Source of the DNA: Deltaproteobacteria bacterium HGW-Deltaproteobacteria-4
Lineage (GTDB): Bacteria; Desulfobacterota; Desulfuromonadia; Desulfuromonadales; UBA2197
Length of the DNA: 64,000 nt
Assembly (NCBI GenBank): GCA_002841765.1
Contig: PHAV01000003.1
Span: forward strand, 62,001 to 126,000
Direction of reading: 5' to 3'
The notes under the pieces are model-generated. The model saw only the letters and a program-made list of their open reading frames with translations, was not told where the DNA came from and did no database searches. Below are positions 9,612 to 17,746 of this stretch, one piece after another. Positions within the stretch are counted from its first letter, which is position 1. Each line of letters opens with the position of its first letter. The translations under genes were made by a program, and so were the position numbers.

Positions 9612-10058
9612 ATGAAATCTTCAGCCAGTAAAATAAGCCTGCTGTTTGGCGTCCTCTTTTTTCTGACCCTCGTTGCTTGTGCTCCGACAGTGCGTCCGGA
9701 AGTCACACCAAATCCTGCAGCATCAACTTCCGATATCCTTGGTATCGAGATCGTCGGCTTACACCTGAGTTCCGGCGGCTACATGATCGATTTTCGCTAC
9801 AAGGTGGTCGATGCGGCCAAAGCAGCACCTTTGATCGATCACGCCCTGATTCCGTATCTGGTGCATGAGGACAGTGGTGCTAAATTCGCTGTGCCGGCGC
9901 CAACCAAGGTCGGCCCGATGCGGCAGATGCCCCGCCAGCTTGAGGTCGGGCGCCAATACTTTATTTTCTTTGCCAACCCCGGCAAGTTTATCAAGTCCGG
10001 GGATTATGTTACGATTATTCACGGACCCCATCGCTTCGAACATCTCAAGGTTGAATAA
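9612..10058 (+). CDS. Small lipoprotein of unknown function
   Basis: The protein has 148 residues. ATG 9612 follows ACGGAGG at ideal spacing. Residues 1-22 form a signal peptide with a lipobox (LVAC), so the mature protein should be lipidated at Cys22 or so and sit on a membrane facing the periplasm. The rest is a compact mixed alpha/beta sequence with a conserved-looking GGYMIDFRYKV segment and no motif I can name. It lies 5 bp upstream of the protease gene, so the two are probably translated from one message and may share a role. Function unknown. Confidence 0.8.
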   Translation: MKSSASKISLLFGVLFFLTLVACAPTVRPEVTPNPAASTSDILGIEIVGLHLSSGGYMIDFRYKVVDAAKAAPLIDHALIPYLVHEDSGAKFAVPAPTKVGPMRQMPRQLEVGRQYFIFFANPGKFIKSGDYVTIIHGPHRFEHLKVE

Positions 10059-10063
10059 AACGG

Positions 10064-12265
10064 ATGCATAAATACCTTGTCCTTCATTTGACCAGTCTCC
10101 TCATCGGCGTCCTGTTGCTGAGCACCAGCGCTGCGCAGGCAGCAGTCCTTGCTCCGGAATTGCGGCAACGCATGGAGACTGCGGGGCAGGGCGGCAAGGT
10201 GCCGGTTATTGTCCACTTCGCGGACCACATTAATTTGAAGGAGTTTTCACAGCGCAGTGATCGCGCCGCCGCCCGTGCCGGGTTGGTGCGAGGCTTGCGC
10301 GACAAGGCTCGCAACAGTCAAGGGCCGTTACAGAGTTTCCTGCGGCGTCAGGGGGGGGAGCCGACTGAACTCTGGCTGATCAACGCTCTGGCGGTGCAGG
10401 TGCCGCCGCCTCTGGTCGAGACTCTGGCCGCATGGCCCGGCGTCTCCGCCGTCGAACTCGACGGTCAGATATCACCGCCGGCGCCGGTGACAATGGCCGT
10501 CCCGGCTGAACCGAGCGACAATATTGCTGCCATTGGTGTCGAACCGCTCTGGTCTTCCGGCATCACCGGCGGTGGAGTGGTGGTGGCGAGCTTTGATAGT
10601 GGGGTTGATGTGAGCCATCCCGACTTAGAGTCGCGCTGGCGTGGCGGCACAAATAGTTGGTTCGATCCATACGGTGATTCAGTCACCCCCTACGATGTTG
10701 ATGGCCACGGCACTGCCGTGACTTCGCTGATGGTTGGCGGCGCTGCCAGTCGGAAGACGATCGGCGTCGCCCCGGACGCTCAGTGGATATCGGCCAAAAT
10801 TTTCCCAGATAGTGGCGATGCTAACGCTTCAACAATTCACCTGGCCTTTCAGTGGGCTCTCGATCCGGATGGTGACCCGAACACCGATGATGCTCCGGAT
10901 GTTGTCAACAACTCCTGGGGGTTCGAGACAGCCAAAAACCAGTGCATCACGAGCGACTTCTTTCGCAGTGATGTCCAGGCACTACAGTCAGTCGGTATCC
11001 ATGTCGTTTTTTCTGCCGGCAACAGCGGCCCGGCAGCGTCGACCAGCGTCAGTCCGGCCAACTACCCGGAAGGGTTGGCAGTCGGGAGCATCGGTCCGGG
11101 CTATATCGTCAGTTCCTTCAGTTCACGCGGGCCAAGTGCCTGTAGCGGTAGCATCTTCAACGACCTGCCTGTCGATGTCTACCCGGAGCTTGTGGCTCCG
11201 GGAGAGTTGGTAACGGTGGCGTATCCACGGAACGTATTCCCCTTCGGCTACGCCAGCGTTTCCGGCACTTCTTTCACCGCGCCGCATGTGTCCGGAGCGT
11301 TGGCGTTGCTGCGAAGTGTAATCCCGCCTCTCGCTGGCGAATCTATCGATGCTTACCGCCTGCGTCTGGAGTTGGGTCTGCTCACTACCACCGCTGACCT
11401 TGGGCCGCTTGGCGCCGATAACAGTTATGGCCGCGGATTGGTCGATCTGCCGGCCGCCTACGCCCGACTCACGTCACAACCGCATCTCTCAGTCTTTGAT
11501 CCGATCGCACCGGAAAACGACGACCAGCTCGATTTCGGTCCGGTCACGCCGGGAGCAGTCAAGGAATTGGCCTTCGTGCTGAAGAACAGCGGGACGGCTA
11601 ACCTTTTCATCAATATCAGCAGCTCTCTGCCGGCACCGGAACTGACACTGCTCGCCAACAGCTGTCCGGCAGACCTCTTACCTGGTGCACAATGCACGCT
11701 GACTGTACGCTTCGCCCCGACCGATTTTGTGAACTCCTCCGGGCAGATTGTAATCAACAGCAATGACGGACGCTTACCTCTGCGTCCTCTGACGGTCACA
11801 GGGATTGGCAATGGCCTGCCGCCGGCGGCCCGGTTGCTTGCCCCCTTTAATAATGCGGTTTTTGTGACTTCGCCGGTGACTTTTTCCTGGGTTCAGGGAG
11901 AAGATTTTGATGGCGACGTGTTGAATATGACCCTGTTGATCGATACCGATCCGCATTTTAATCCACCCGTCCGTACGATCTTTGTTTCTGCTGTTGGCAC
12001 CTTTGGGGTGCTGATCGCCAGCTTAGGATTTTTCCTCTGGCCGCGGTCGAATAAGAGGCGTCCCTACTTGCTGATCGCCGGTGTTCTGCTCATGCTCTGG
12101 CTCATGGTCGCCTGCGGGGGGGGTGGGGGAACAACGATCGTGGCGACTGACAGCATCGTCGTCAACAACCTCTCTCCGGCTACTACTTATTTTTGGAAGG
12201 TGCAGACCGTCGACAGTCATGGCGGCATCAGCGAAAGTGAAGTCTGGAGTTTCACCACGCGTTAA
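10064..12265 (+). CDS. Subtilisin-family (S8) serine protease with internal membrane hairpin
   Basis: The protein has 733 residues with a signal peptide ending in AQA. An inhibitor-like propeptide (about 45-140) precedes the S8 domain, where the triad is visible as SFDSGVD, DGHGTAV and SGTSFTAPH. After it comes an ASPM/SPD-2/Hydin-like beta domain (about 485-585) and a fibronectin-III-like domain. The last one is interrupted at about 639-689 by two hydrophobic segments flanking RSNKRR; the second ends in LMVACGGGGG, which looks exactly like a lipobox at Cys684. The sequence then resumes with the typical closing strand of a fibronectin-III domain. The role is probably an exported or envelope protease. 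The start lacks a strong ribosome site, in keeping with coupling to the lipoprotein gene 5 bp upstream. Confidence 0.9.
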   Translation: MHKYLVLHLTSLLIGVLLLSTSAAQAAVLAPELRQRMETAGQGGKVPVIVHFADHINLKEFSQRSDRAAARAGLVRGLRDKARNSQGPLQSFLRRQGGEPTELWLINALAVQVPPPLVETLAAWPGVSAVELDGQISPPAPVTMAVPAEPSDNIAAIGVEPLWSSGITGGGVVVASFDSGVDVSHPDLESRWRGGTNSWFDPYGDSVTPYDVDGHGTAVTSLMVGGAASRKTIGVAPDAQWISAKIFPDSGDANASTIHLAFQWALDPDGDPNTDDAPDVVNNSWGFETAKNQCITSDFFRSDVQALQSVGIHVVFSAGNSGPAASTSVSPANYPEGLAVGSIGPGYIVSSFSSRGPSACSGSIFNDLPVDVYPELVAPGELVTVAYPRNVFPFGYASVSGTSFTAPHVSGALALLRSVIPPLAGESIDAYRLRLELGLLTTTADLGPLGADNSYGRGLVDLPAAYARLTSQPHLSVFDPIAPENDDQLDFGPVTPGAVKELAFVLKNSGTANLFINISSSLPAPELTLLANSCPADLLPGAQCTLTVRFAPTDFVNSSGQIVINSNDGRLPLRPLTVTGIGNGLPPAARLLAPFNNAVFVTSPVTFSWVQGEDFDGDVLNMTLLIDTDPHFNPPVRTIFVSAVGTFGVLIASLGFFLWPRSNKRRPYLLIAGVLLMLWLMVACGGGGGTTIVATDSIVVNNLSPATTYFWKVQTVDSHGGISESEVWSFTTR

Positions 12266-12294
12266 CTTGCAGATTGTGATGAATTGCAACAACG

Positions 12295-12331
12295 AAGCGC
12301 CCTCCGGCTATTGTCAGGGGGCGCTTTGTTG
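12295..12331 (+). terminator. Intrinsic terminator after the S8 protease
   Basis: Arms 12295-12304 and 12317-12326 pair over 10 bp with one wobble, followed by TTGTTGTT. It lies 30 bp past the protease stop and separates it from the convergent ABC-2 exporter genes. Confidence 0.75.
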
Positions 12332-12369
12332 TTGGCGGGGGGGAGGATTTCAAAGGCACCACCCCCCGG

Positions 12370-12394
12370 CCCCCTCCTTGAAGGAAGGAGGGGG
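12370..12394. repeat. C/G-rich perfect hairpin between convergent operons
   Basis: Perfect 10-bp arms (12370-12379 and 12385-12394) enclose a 5-base loop. It sits 12 bp past the stop of the minus-strand permease and has no T-tract on that strand. It may be a species-specific palindromic repeat or serve in 3'-end formation for the exporter mRNA. Confidence 0.55.
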
Positions 12395-12405
12395 AGAAAA
12401 GCAGA

Positions 12406-13545
12406 TCAATCCAACGTCCGGCGATAGCGCAGTAAACCCAATCCCAGCGAGGCGAGCAGAAAGAGGGCAATCGGCCAGATCTGCGGGGCGATCTCGGCGA
12501 GGCCGTTCCCTTTCAACACAATGCCGCGGACAATCCGCAGGTAATGGGTGAGAGGGAGAATCTCGCCGATGGTCTGCGCCCAGACCGGCATACCGCGGAA
12601 AGGGAACATGAAGCCGGAGAGGAGGATCGAGGGGAGGAAGAAGAAGAAGGACATCTGTGCTGCCTGCAGCTGGTTGCGCGCCAAGGTCGAGAAGGTCAGG
12701 CCGACACCGAGGTTGGCGGCGATGAAGGGGAAGGAAGCGATCAGCAGCAGTGGCACGCTGCCGAGGATCGGGATATTGAAGATGAGTTTGGCGAGGAGGA
12801 GGATAGTTCCGGCCTGGAGATAGCCGACGACGATGTAGGGGAGGATCTTGCCGAGCATGACTTCGACGGGGTGGACGGGGGTAGAAAGGAGGATCTCCAT
12901 CGTCCCCCGTTCGCGTTCACGGGTGATGGCGAGGGAAGTGACAATAACCATGGTCATGGTCAAAACGACACCCATCAGGCCGGGGACGATGTTGTAGCGG
13001 GTGATCGCTTCGGGATTAAAGCGCGGCTGAATGCGGACTTCCAGCGGATAATCACCGGGGAGGAGGGAATGCAACGGGCCCTTCAGTTCGCGGCTGACGG
13101 CGCGTTCGACGATGGTGCGGAAGGCGGCAACGGCGTTGCTGGCCGCCGCCGGATCGGAGGCGTCGGCTTCGAGCAGGAGGGCCGGGCGCTCACTCCGCAG
13201 GAGTTGACGCTGGAAACCGGGGGGGATGGTGAGGACAAATTGAGCGCCACCGTTTTTCAGCAGTTTGGCGGCGTCGGCTTCACTGCTGACGCTGCCGATG
13301 ATCCGGAAGTAGCTGCTCTGCTCCATCGCCGCCACCACCGCCCGGGCCACTGGACCGTGATCGGCAACCCGCAGCACCGTCGGCAGATGACGCGGGTCAC
13401 TGTTGATAGCAAAGCCGAAGAGGATGAGCTGTAGCAGGGGGATGCCGAGCATGATCGCAAAGGTCAGGCGGTCGCGCCGCATCTGCACGAACTCCTTGGC
13501 GGTCATCGCCGCAAAGCGCCGCCAGGAGAAGAACCGGCCGGTCAT
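12406..13545 (-). CDS. ABC-2 type exporter permease (YbhR/YhhJ-like)
   Basis: The 379-residue inner-membrane protein has an N-terminal helix (about 28-48), a large periplasmic loop of about 150 residues, and five C-terminal helices. The ITRERERGTMEILLSTPV segment is the signature of ABC-2 permeases. It is the last gene of an HlyD, ATPase, permease operon and its start overlaps the ATPase stop by one base. With its partners it should export a drug, lipid or other hydrophobic compound, as in the YbhFSR system; the substrate cannot be read from sequence. Confidence 0.92.
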   Translation of the reverse strand: MTGRFFSWRRFAAMTAKEFVQMRRDRLTFAIMLGIPLLQLILFGFAINSDPRHLPTVLRVADHGPVARAVVAAMEQSSYFRIIGSVSSEADAAKLLKNGGAQFVLTIPPGFQRQLLRSERPALLLEADASDPAAASNAVAAFRTIVERAVSRELKGPLHSLLPGDYPLEVRIQPRFNPEAITRYNIVPGLMGVVLTMTMVIVTSLAITRERERGTMEILLSTPVHPVEVMLGKILPYIVVGYLQAGTILLLAKLIFNIPILGSVPLLLIASFPFIAANLGVGLTFSTLARNQLQAAQMSFFFFLPSILLSGFMFPFRGMPVWAQTIGEILPLTHYLRIVRGIVLKGNGLAEIAPQIWPIALFLLASLGLGLLRYRRTLD

Positions 13546-14462
13546 CAGTGCACCTCCCGGTCGCGCATGAGATGGATAAAGACCTCTTCGAGGGTGGTGT
13601 CACTTTCTTCCCAGTGCTGCGGCCCTGTTTGGAAGGGGGCGAGACTTTCTGCCAGCAACGCCGGATCGCGGCCGCCGACGCGCAGGGTGACGCCAAAGGG
13701 GACGACCTGATCGACGCCGGGGAGTTGGCGTAACGCTGCGCTCAGAGTATGGAGATCATCGCCGCTCACCGTCCATGAAGAAAGACCGGCACCGGCGACG
13801 ATCTCGCCCGGCGAGCCGGTGACGAGGAGTTCGCCGTAAGCGAGGTAGGCGAGGCGGTGACAGCGCTCGGCTTCATCCATGTAGTGAGTGCTGATCAAGG
13901 TCGTCACCCCCGCTCCCGACAGTTCGTAGAGGTCGTCCCAGAAGTCGCGACGCGCCTTGGGGTCGATGCCGGCGGTCGGTTCGTCGAGGAGGAGGAGTTT
14001 GGGCTGATGCAGGAGGGCGCAGGACAGGGCGAGACGTTGTTTCCAGCCGCCGGAGAGGGCGCCGGCAAGACGTTCGCTAAAGGGCGTAAGCCGCATCTTC
14101 TCCATGGTCGCGCTGACCACCTCTTTACGATCGTGAACGCCGTAGATGCGGGCCATGAAGTCGAGGTTCTCGCGGACGCTCAAATCTTCGTAGAGGCTGA
14201 AGCGCTGCGGCATGTAGCCGATAAGAGGGCGGATTTTGTCGCTTTCGTGGCGGACGTCAAAGCCGAGGCAGCGGCCCTGGCCGGCATCGGGGCGCAGCAG
14301 ACCGCAGAGCATCCGTAAAAAAGTGGTCTTGCCGCTGCCGTTGGGACCGAGAAATCCGTAAATCTCTCCATTGCCCACTTGCAAAGAGAGGCGGTCGACG
14401 ACGGTGTTGCCGTTAAAGACCTTGCTCAATCCCTGCACGTCGATGACGACCGCGCCGTTCAT
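13545..14462 (-). CDS. ABC exporter ATP-binding protein (YbhF-like)
   Basis: The 305-residue protein has one complete ABC domain: Walker A GPNGSGKTT near residue 38, Q-loop MPQRFSLYEDL, signature LSGGWKQRLAL, Walker B LLLLDEPTAG and the His switch in STHYMDEA. About 80 C-terminal residues form the accessory domain usual for ABC-2 exporters of the CcmA/YbhF type. Its ATG overlaps the stop of the HlyD gene in an ATGA, and it directly precedes the permease, so the three subunits are translationally coupled. E. coli YbhF is a double-ABC protein while this one is single. Confidence 0.93.
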   Translation of the reverse strand: MNGAVVIDVQGLSKVFNGNTVVDRLSLQVGNGEIYGFLGPNGSGKTTFLRMLCGLLRPDAGQGRCLGFDVRHESDKIRPLIGYMPQRFSLYEDLSVRENLDFMARIYGVHDRKEVVSATMEKMRLTPFSERLAGALSGGWKQRLALSCALLHQPKLLLLDEPTAGIDPKARRDFWDDLYELSGAGVTTLISTHYMDEAERCHRLAYLAYGELLVTGSPGEIVAGAGLSSWTVSGDDLHTLSAALRQLPGVDQVVPFGVTLRVGGRDPALLAESLAPFQTGPQHWEESDTTLEEVFIHLMRDREVH

Positions 14463-15421
14463 TGCGGCGTCACCTCCAGCGGTTGTCCGGGTTTGAGGCG
14501 TGCTGCCCCGGCGGGATCGGGACGGGCCTCGACGAGATAGACGAGTTTGCTGCGAGTGTCGCTGCTATAGATCACCGGCGGGGTGTACTCGGCTTGCGGC
14601 GAGATAAAGCTGATCGTCGCCGGCAGTTCTCCGCCGTCGAAGCGCAGCATGACTTTGTCGCCGGGGTGAAGTCCGGCGAGCTGCGGTTCGGGGACGTAGA
14701 AACGGGCTTTCCTGCCGGTCTCAGGGAGGAGGATCACCACCGGTGTTCCGGACGGGATAAGTTCGCCGACCTCAAAAAGGGTGTCAAAGACCAGTCCGCT
14801 TTGCGGTGCGGTTGGACTCTTCTGGCTCAAATGCCACTCCGCCTGCCGCAGCGCCTCGCCAAGGGCGGCTGCTTCGGCACTCAAGGCCTGGCGCTGACCG
14901 ATTCGACCGCCGAGACGGGCGGTAGTCAAACGGGCGTCGAGCTCGGCAACAACGGCGGCGGTCTGTTGCGCTGCGGCACGGCTGCGGTCGAGGAGCTCCC
15001 GGGAGGTCACATTCTCGGCAAAGAGGCTCTCCTGGCGGATCAATTCCTTTTGTGCCAGATCCCGTGCCACCCGTGCCTGTTCGCGTTGCGCTTGCAGGGC
15101 GGCGATTTCGCTCGGCCGCTCACCACTGCCAAGATCGTCGCGGCGAAAGCCCGCCTGTTCCAGGCGTTGCTGTGCTTCGGCGACAGCGGTCGCTTCCGGT
15201 TCGGGGTCGAGGCGGAAGAGAGGGGTGCCGGCGTTGACGGTCTCCCCCTTGCGAACTGCCATCTCCAGCAAACGTCCACTCCGCTGGGCGGCGACGTAGA
15301 CATACTCCCCTTCAGCATAGCCCTGCCAGGAGGTGGCGGGGTCACGATTGCAGGCAGAGAGGATGAGAAGGGAGAGGGCGGGAAAGAGCAATAGAATGCG
15401 GAGGCGGGATTTCAGCATCAT
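14459..15421 (-). CDS. HlyD-family periplasmic adaptor lipoprotein of the ABC-2 exporter
   Basis: The protein has about 320 residues. I take the ATG at 15421, which follows AGAGGA, rather than the one at 15460; a second ATG follows at once. The signal peptide ends in the lipobox LSAC. A split lipoyl/barrel-sandwich domain (GEYVYVAAQRSGRL near the start and GLVFDTLFEVGELIPSG later) flanks a helical hairpin rich in Ala, Glu, Arg and Gln. Such adaptors link an inner-membrane exporter to an outer-membrane channel. No TolC-like gene is adjacent, so an outer-membrane partner must come from elsewhere. Confidence 0.9.
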   Translation of the reverse strand: MMLKSRLRILLLFPALSLLILSACNRDPATSWQGYAEGEYVYVAAQRSGRLLEMAVRKGETVNAGTPLFRLDPEPEATAVAEAQQRLEQAGFRRDDLGSGERPSEIAALQAQREQARVARDLAQKELIRQESLFAENVTSRELLDRSRAAAQQTAAVVAELDARLTTARLGGRIGQRQALSAEAAALGEALRQAEWHLSQKSPTAPQSGLVFDTLFEVGELIPSGTPVVILLPETGRKARFYVPEPQLAGLHPGDKVMLRFDGGELPATISFISPQAEYTPPVIYSSDTRSKLVYLVEARPDPAGAARLKPGQPLEVTPQ

Positions 15422-15476
15422 GGCAAAAGCAATCCTCTGAGTGATAATTCCAGGTTGCATTCAAATTGACAGCTTC

Positions 15477-15509
15477 AAACCTCCGAGGTTTTTAAACCCT
15501 CGGAGGTTT
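15477..15509. terminator. Strong 12-bp hairpin between exporter operon and cytochrome fusion gene
   Basis: Perfect 12-bp arms (15477-15488 and 15498-15509) enclose a 9-base loop. It lies between the stop of the minus-strand gene at 15591 and the HlyD start, so it probably ends the upstream transcript. No proper T-tract follows on either strand, so termination may be partial. Confidence 0.55.
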
Positions 15510-15590
15510 CTCCTGATACAGGTGTCATCCTGATTGCAAAAGCGAATAACAAATCATAAGAGCGTGACCAACAGCGGCCTCACGAAAGGA

Positions 15591-17318
15591 TCAATGAATC
15601 ACCCATTCACTCTTTTTCACCAATTCGGGGGAAGCCCCTGGCGTCAATTGTACGATGTAGCACCCCTTTGCGGCGTAACGCTGCCCCGGTCCGAAGCTCA
15701 GGCGTTCGTAATCGGTATAGGGTTGGGGCTTGTCTTGAAGCATGTCAATGACCTCAAGGAAACGGTCACGATAAAAATCGGTACCCATCATCATCAAGGC
15801 ATCGGTCAAGATAACACCGGTTGAATATCTTTTAGCGGGTATTCTTCGGTCAATGGTTGTTTGTGGCCCCTTTGCCGTAGAAGGGTTCAGCGCTAATGTC
15901 TTGACTCGCGGGAGGGCGTAAGGGTAGGTAATGTAGGTAAAACCTCTTGACTGCTCCGGCAGTTTTTCGAGATTTTCATGCAGCAGGCTTGAGGAAAGAT
16001 AGATCATCTCAGGGCGGTTCGCACTCGCTGCAATGGTTTCCAGCGCCGGGAACGCTTCTGGGCCGAGCCAGAGAAGAACGACAGGGGGATTCTTCTTGTC
16101 TGCCAGTCCTCGCAGGAAATCCGGTGGGAGCTTCTCTCCGGCCTGAAGTATCCTGTTGACCGGTAATTGGCGAGCGAGTCCTTGCCATGTTTCCGAAAAA
16201 CCCGAACTGAAGGCCCTCCCTTCCCGCGTATTGTAGTAAATCTGGACAACGGTCTTATCATGAGGAAGGTTGATCGTCATTCCGAGGTGACGGGCAACCG
16301 CCTCCCCTTCCTGATAATACCCCTTTGAAAAATAGAGAGTGTACCAATCGCTCTTTGAGATGACAGGAAAATCGGTGATAGGGAAGATGCACGGGATACG
16401 ATTTTCTTCACTGAATTCATGGATCGGTTTCCACTCGCCGTTGGTTATGCCTCCCAGAAGGGCAAAGACCGGCTCTCTCCGATAATGTTCTTCTAACTGT
16501 TTTCGCCAAGTGTCCGGTGAACCTTTTAGTTCCCAGCGCGACAGGGATATTCTTCGATACGACAGATCCATGGTCATGCCAAAAATGCCGTAGTTTTTAG
16601 CCCGTGTCTCAATGGACTTCTCTCTCTTTTTCCGGCCAAGGATATATTTCTCCAATGGTGCCATCGCCGCATCAACTTCTTCTGCGCTGACATCATCGGT
16701 AATGATCGTCGCAAAGCGAATAGTTGTGTCCGTCACTCCAGGGGATAATTCTGCGGAGAGACTCTTCAGATAATGCACGAGGATCTTCATCTCCCTGTCG
16801 TCGAGAAGATAGCGGGGCATGACGGAATGCAATTCTCTGCCTGTCGGATCGATGCCGAGCCGCAGAGAGACGGCAAGGGATTCATCGGTATAAGGCGGTC
16901 GGCGGGGAGGGGCCAGATACTGGGAAAGCATATAGCGGGGGAGTTTCCTGATTTCGTCAGGGGTGAGATCGCGGAAATTAAATTGTGCCTTATACAGGTT
17001 TGCCCCGTTGGTGGCAGTCGTCAAAACCCCCCCTTCAAACGACCCGATGCCACTCCTCATATGACAGCTTTCGCAGGAAAACATGGTCCCGTCGACCGGT
17101 ATGTCTCCCTTCACAATCGCAGTGACCGGTTCGCCTGACGGCAATATCCCCTTCCGGTAGATTTTTTCTCCGAGCATCAGGGCCTCTTGCTGCGAAAACC
17201 CGACGACTCCGATCGGTTCTTCTCCCGCCAAGGCAGCGCAGGCCCAGAAGAAAACCGCCAGAGCACAAAGAGTGTGCATCCACAGGTAGTGATTGTTCTT
17301 GTTTTTCCATAACATCAT
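15591..17318 (-). CDS. Monoheme cytochrome c fused to a periplasmic ligand-binding (LivJ-type) domain
   Basis: The protein has 575 residues and a signal peptide ending in ALAG. An N-terminal cytochrome c domain has CESCH at 82-86 and a candidate distal Met in the segment VMPRYLLDD. From about 190 to the end the sequence follows a two-lobed type I periplasmic binding fold (FALLGGITNGE, IPCIFPITDFPV, VVLLWLGPEAFPAL), as in branched-chain amino-acid receptors. It is a periplasmic redox-linked binding protein; whether it senses a ligand or passes electrons is unknown. The ATG at 17318 follows GGCGGAG and overlaps the stop of a 51-codon ORF in an ATGA. No ABC permease is nearby, which argues against transport. 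Confidence 0.85.
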   Translation of the reverse strand: MMLWKNKNNHYLWMHTLCALAVFFWACAALAGEEPIGVVGFSQQEALMLGEKIYRKGILPSGEPVTAIVKGDIPVDGTMFSCESCHMRSGIGSFEGGVLTTATNGANLYKAQFNFRDLTPDEIRKLPRYMLSQYLAPPRRPPYTDESLAVSLRLGIDPTGRELHSVMPRYLLDDREMKILVHYLKSLSAELSPGVTDTTIRFATIITDDVSAEEVDAAMAPLEKYILGRKKREKSIETRAKNYGIFGMTMDLSYRRISLSRWELKGSPDTWRKQLEEHYRREPVFALLGGITNGEWKPIHEFSEENRIPCIFPITDFPVISKSDWYTLYFSKGYYQEGEAVARHLGMTINLPHDKTVVQIYYNTREGRAFSSGFSETWQGLARQLPVNRILQAGEKLPPDFLRGLADKKNPPVVLLWLGPEAFPALETIAASANRPEMIYLSSSLLHENLEKLPEQSRGFTYITYPYALPRVKTLALNPSTAKGPQTTIDRRIPAKRYSTGVILTDALMMMGTDFYRDRFLEVIDMLQDKPQPYTDYERLSFGPGQRYAAKGCYIVQLTPGASPELVKKSEWVIH

Positions 17319-17470
17319 GTTTGCTCCGCCAGTCGGTATTCTTCCAGCACGTCATCACCGCGAATAAGCTCATTGATCCTGATCCACTTGCCGTCCCGCC
17401 AATTCCCGATTTTCTGTGGAGCGCCGATATTTCTTGTCGGCGGCGCTAGCCAAAGTTTCTTTTTGATCAA
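17315..17470 (-). CDS. Possible 51-residue protein coupled to the cytochrome fusion gene
   Basis: A TTG start at 17470 follows GGGAGA by 9 bases, and an in-frame stop lies shortly upstream, so TTG is the only usual start available. The product is basic and compact, with segments KKLWLAPPTRNIG and NWRDGKWIRINELIRG, ending EYRLAEQT. Its TGA overlaps the next gene's ATG as ATGA, typical of real co-translated genes. There is no signal peptide or known motif. The WRDGKWIRINELIRGDD stretch recalls small cytoplasmic beta-sheet proteins, but I cannot name a family. Confidence 0.45.
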   Translation of the reverse strand: MIKKKLWLAPPTRNIGAPQKIGNWRDGKWIRINELIRGDDVLEEYRLAEQT

Positions 17471-17552
17471 GGCACTGTCTCCCGTTGACTGGACCGGGGA
17501 TTTTCAGTTTTCTGAGATAAAACTAACAAATTTAACAATAGCAATTTAAATT

Positions 17553-17593
17553 CTGGATGTAAAGTTGAGTACGGGGGAATTGGGGACATCCAG
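17553..17593. repeat. 41-bp element bounded by perfect 8-bp inverted repeats
   Basis: Perfect 8-bp ends (17553-17560 and 17586-17593) enclose a G-rich core ending in GGGGAATTGGGG. It lies in the 276-bp gap between the small ORF and the octaheme gene. It could be a REP-like palindrome or a remnant end of a mobile element; no transposase is near. Confidence 0.35.
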
Positions 17594-17691
17594 TTTTATA
17601 CCCGGAAATTTCTCCAATCGGATTTTATTCATGTGCAATATGCCTTTTGTAACTGGCGCCGTCAAAATTTTTGCTGAATCGTTGCAAACGT

Positions 17692-17730
17692 AAAGACGGG
17701 GCAGAAAATTCTGCCCCGTCTTTGTTTTTA
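17692..17730. terminator. Bidirectional intrinsic terminator after the octaheme cytochrome gene
   Basis: Arms 17692-17706 and 17709-17723 form a stem of at least 13 bp with an A/T-rich loop. The T-tract (TTTGTTTTTA) is on the plus strand, while the adjacent gene is on the minus strand, where only a short T-rich tail follows. It still most likely ends the octaheme transcript. Confidence 0.7.
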
Positions 17731-17746
17731 CTTTGTTCTTTATTTT

